Below are positions 63,531 to 64,000 of a stretch of DNA of 64,000 nucleotides, piece by piece (position 1 is the stretch's first letter; every line of letters begins with the position of its first letter). The translations under genes were made by a program, and so were the position numbers. The notes under the pieces were generated by a model. The model ran no database searches and was not told the DNA's origin. It worked only from the letters and a program-made list of their open reading frames with translations. The DNA is from Nemopilema nomurai (Eukaryota > Cnidaria > Scyphozoa > Rhizostomeae > Rhizostomatidae): the NCBI GenBank assembly GCA_003864495.1, contig ML133444.1, positions 322,571 to 386,570 on the forward strand. The letters run 5' to 3'.

Positions 63531-64000
63531 GAAGCAGATGCGATGCAAGTTGTACTTAAAGAGTAGATTGTTTTTATTTTACCTGCCCTATAAGAATTCA
63601 GTATTCTTGTTTGGTGTTATGAAGTTGGTGACTGATAACAGTGGTCCTCTAGAGAATCGTAAACTACTGTTGCTAGTAGCATTTCGCAATGAATGCGGAC
63701 TGTTCACTGCTAAGCTAAACACCTCAAAAATTCACTGCTAAGTAATGAACTTTTAATGTTTGACGATTGATCGGGGATTCAACTAAGGCTTTTCAAAATA
63801 TAAAATTGTTATACTTAAGTTCCACTGAAATTAAAACTGAATTGGTTGAAATGATACAAAGTACCCTTAACTGCTTGCATCTCTTAATGTGAAATTGATA
63901 GTTGAAAAAGTGTTTCTATGAAATGAGGAACACAATGTAGCCTTTGGCGATAGCCCCCAGAGCGTATTTTTTAGCATAGTAAAGCGAACCAGACAAGCAC
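63531..64000. other. intergenic, no gene seen
   Basis: No supported feature to the window end. Confidence 0.4.

Overview
This window is a stretch of animal nuclear DNA. It is AT-rich, its genes are split into many short exons with GT/AG introns, and most of it is intron or intergenic DNA full of small non-autonomous DNA transposons and minisatellites. The protein families (HBS1L, BDH2, TMEM14) are general metazoan ones. Intron density, the short compact exons and the repeat style suggest an invertebrate, possibly an anthozoan cnidarian (sea anemone or coral), but nothing seen here proves the species.

Layout. (1) 1-175 is the 3' end of a plus-strand gene whose last residues look like the end of a macro-type domain. 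(2) 1755-2174, minus strand, holds the first two coding exons of a TMEM14-family membrane protein; its later exons were not found. (3) 5637-27081, minus strand, is a complete HBS1L gene: 19 constitutive coding exons (about 704 aa) giving the ribosome-rescue GTPase, plus a 2063-bp alternative terminal exon (20698-22760). Splicing exons 1-5 to that exon gives an 845-aa GTPase-less protein ending in a motif with TPSPDD, which I read as the SKI7-like isoform that links the exosome to the SKI complex. (4) HBS1L introns carry a tRNA-Arg(UCU), a broken hAT transposase gene with a 399-bp MITE inserted in it, a 229-bp MITE and several minisatellites. (5) 28952-30609, plus strand, is a complete three-exon BDH2 gene, head-to-head with HBS1L. 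(6) 30.9-42.6 kb has no gene I can recognise, but holds a hAT-like 569-bp element and tandem repeats. (7) 42851-43762, plus strand, is a single-exon gene for a basic, serine-rich, unrecognised 303-aa protein, with a perfect CRE upstream and an AU-rich element downstream. (8) 44-64 kb is mostly non-coding with MITEs, minisatellites and one weak coding candidate at 55.7-56.2 kb.

How it fits together: the HBS1L locus joins two cytoplasmic mRNA surveillance functions in one gene by alternative 3'-terminal exon choice. Exons 1-5 (HBS1 N-terminal domain) are shared; then either the GTPase exons (no-go/non-stop ribosome rescue with Pelota) or the long disordered exon (exosome-SKI bridging) is used. 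The rest of the window is best explained as mobile-element debris around a few genes.
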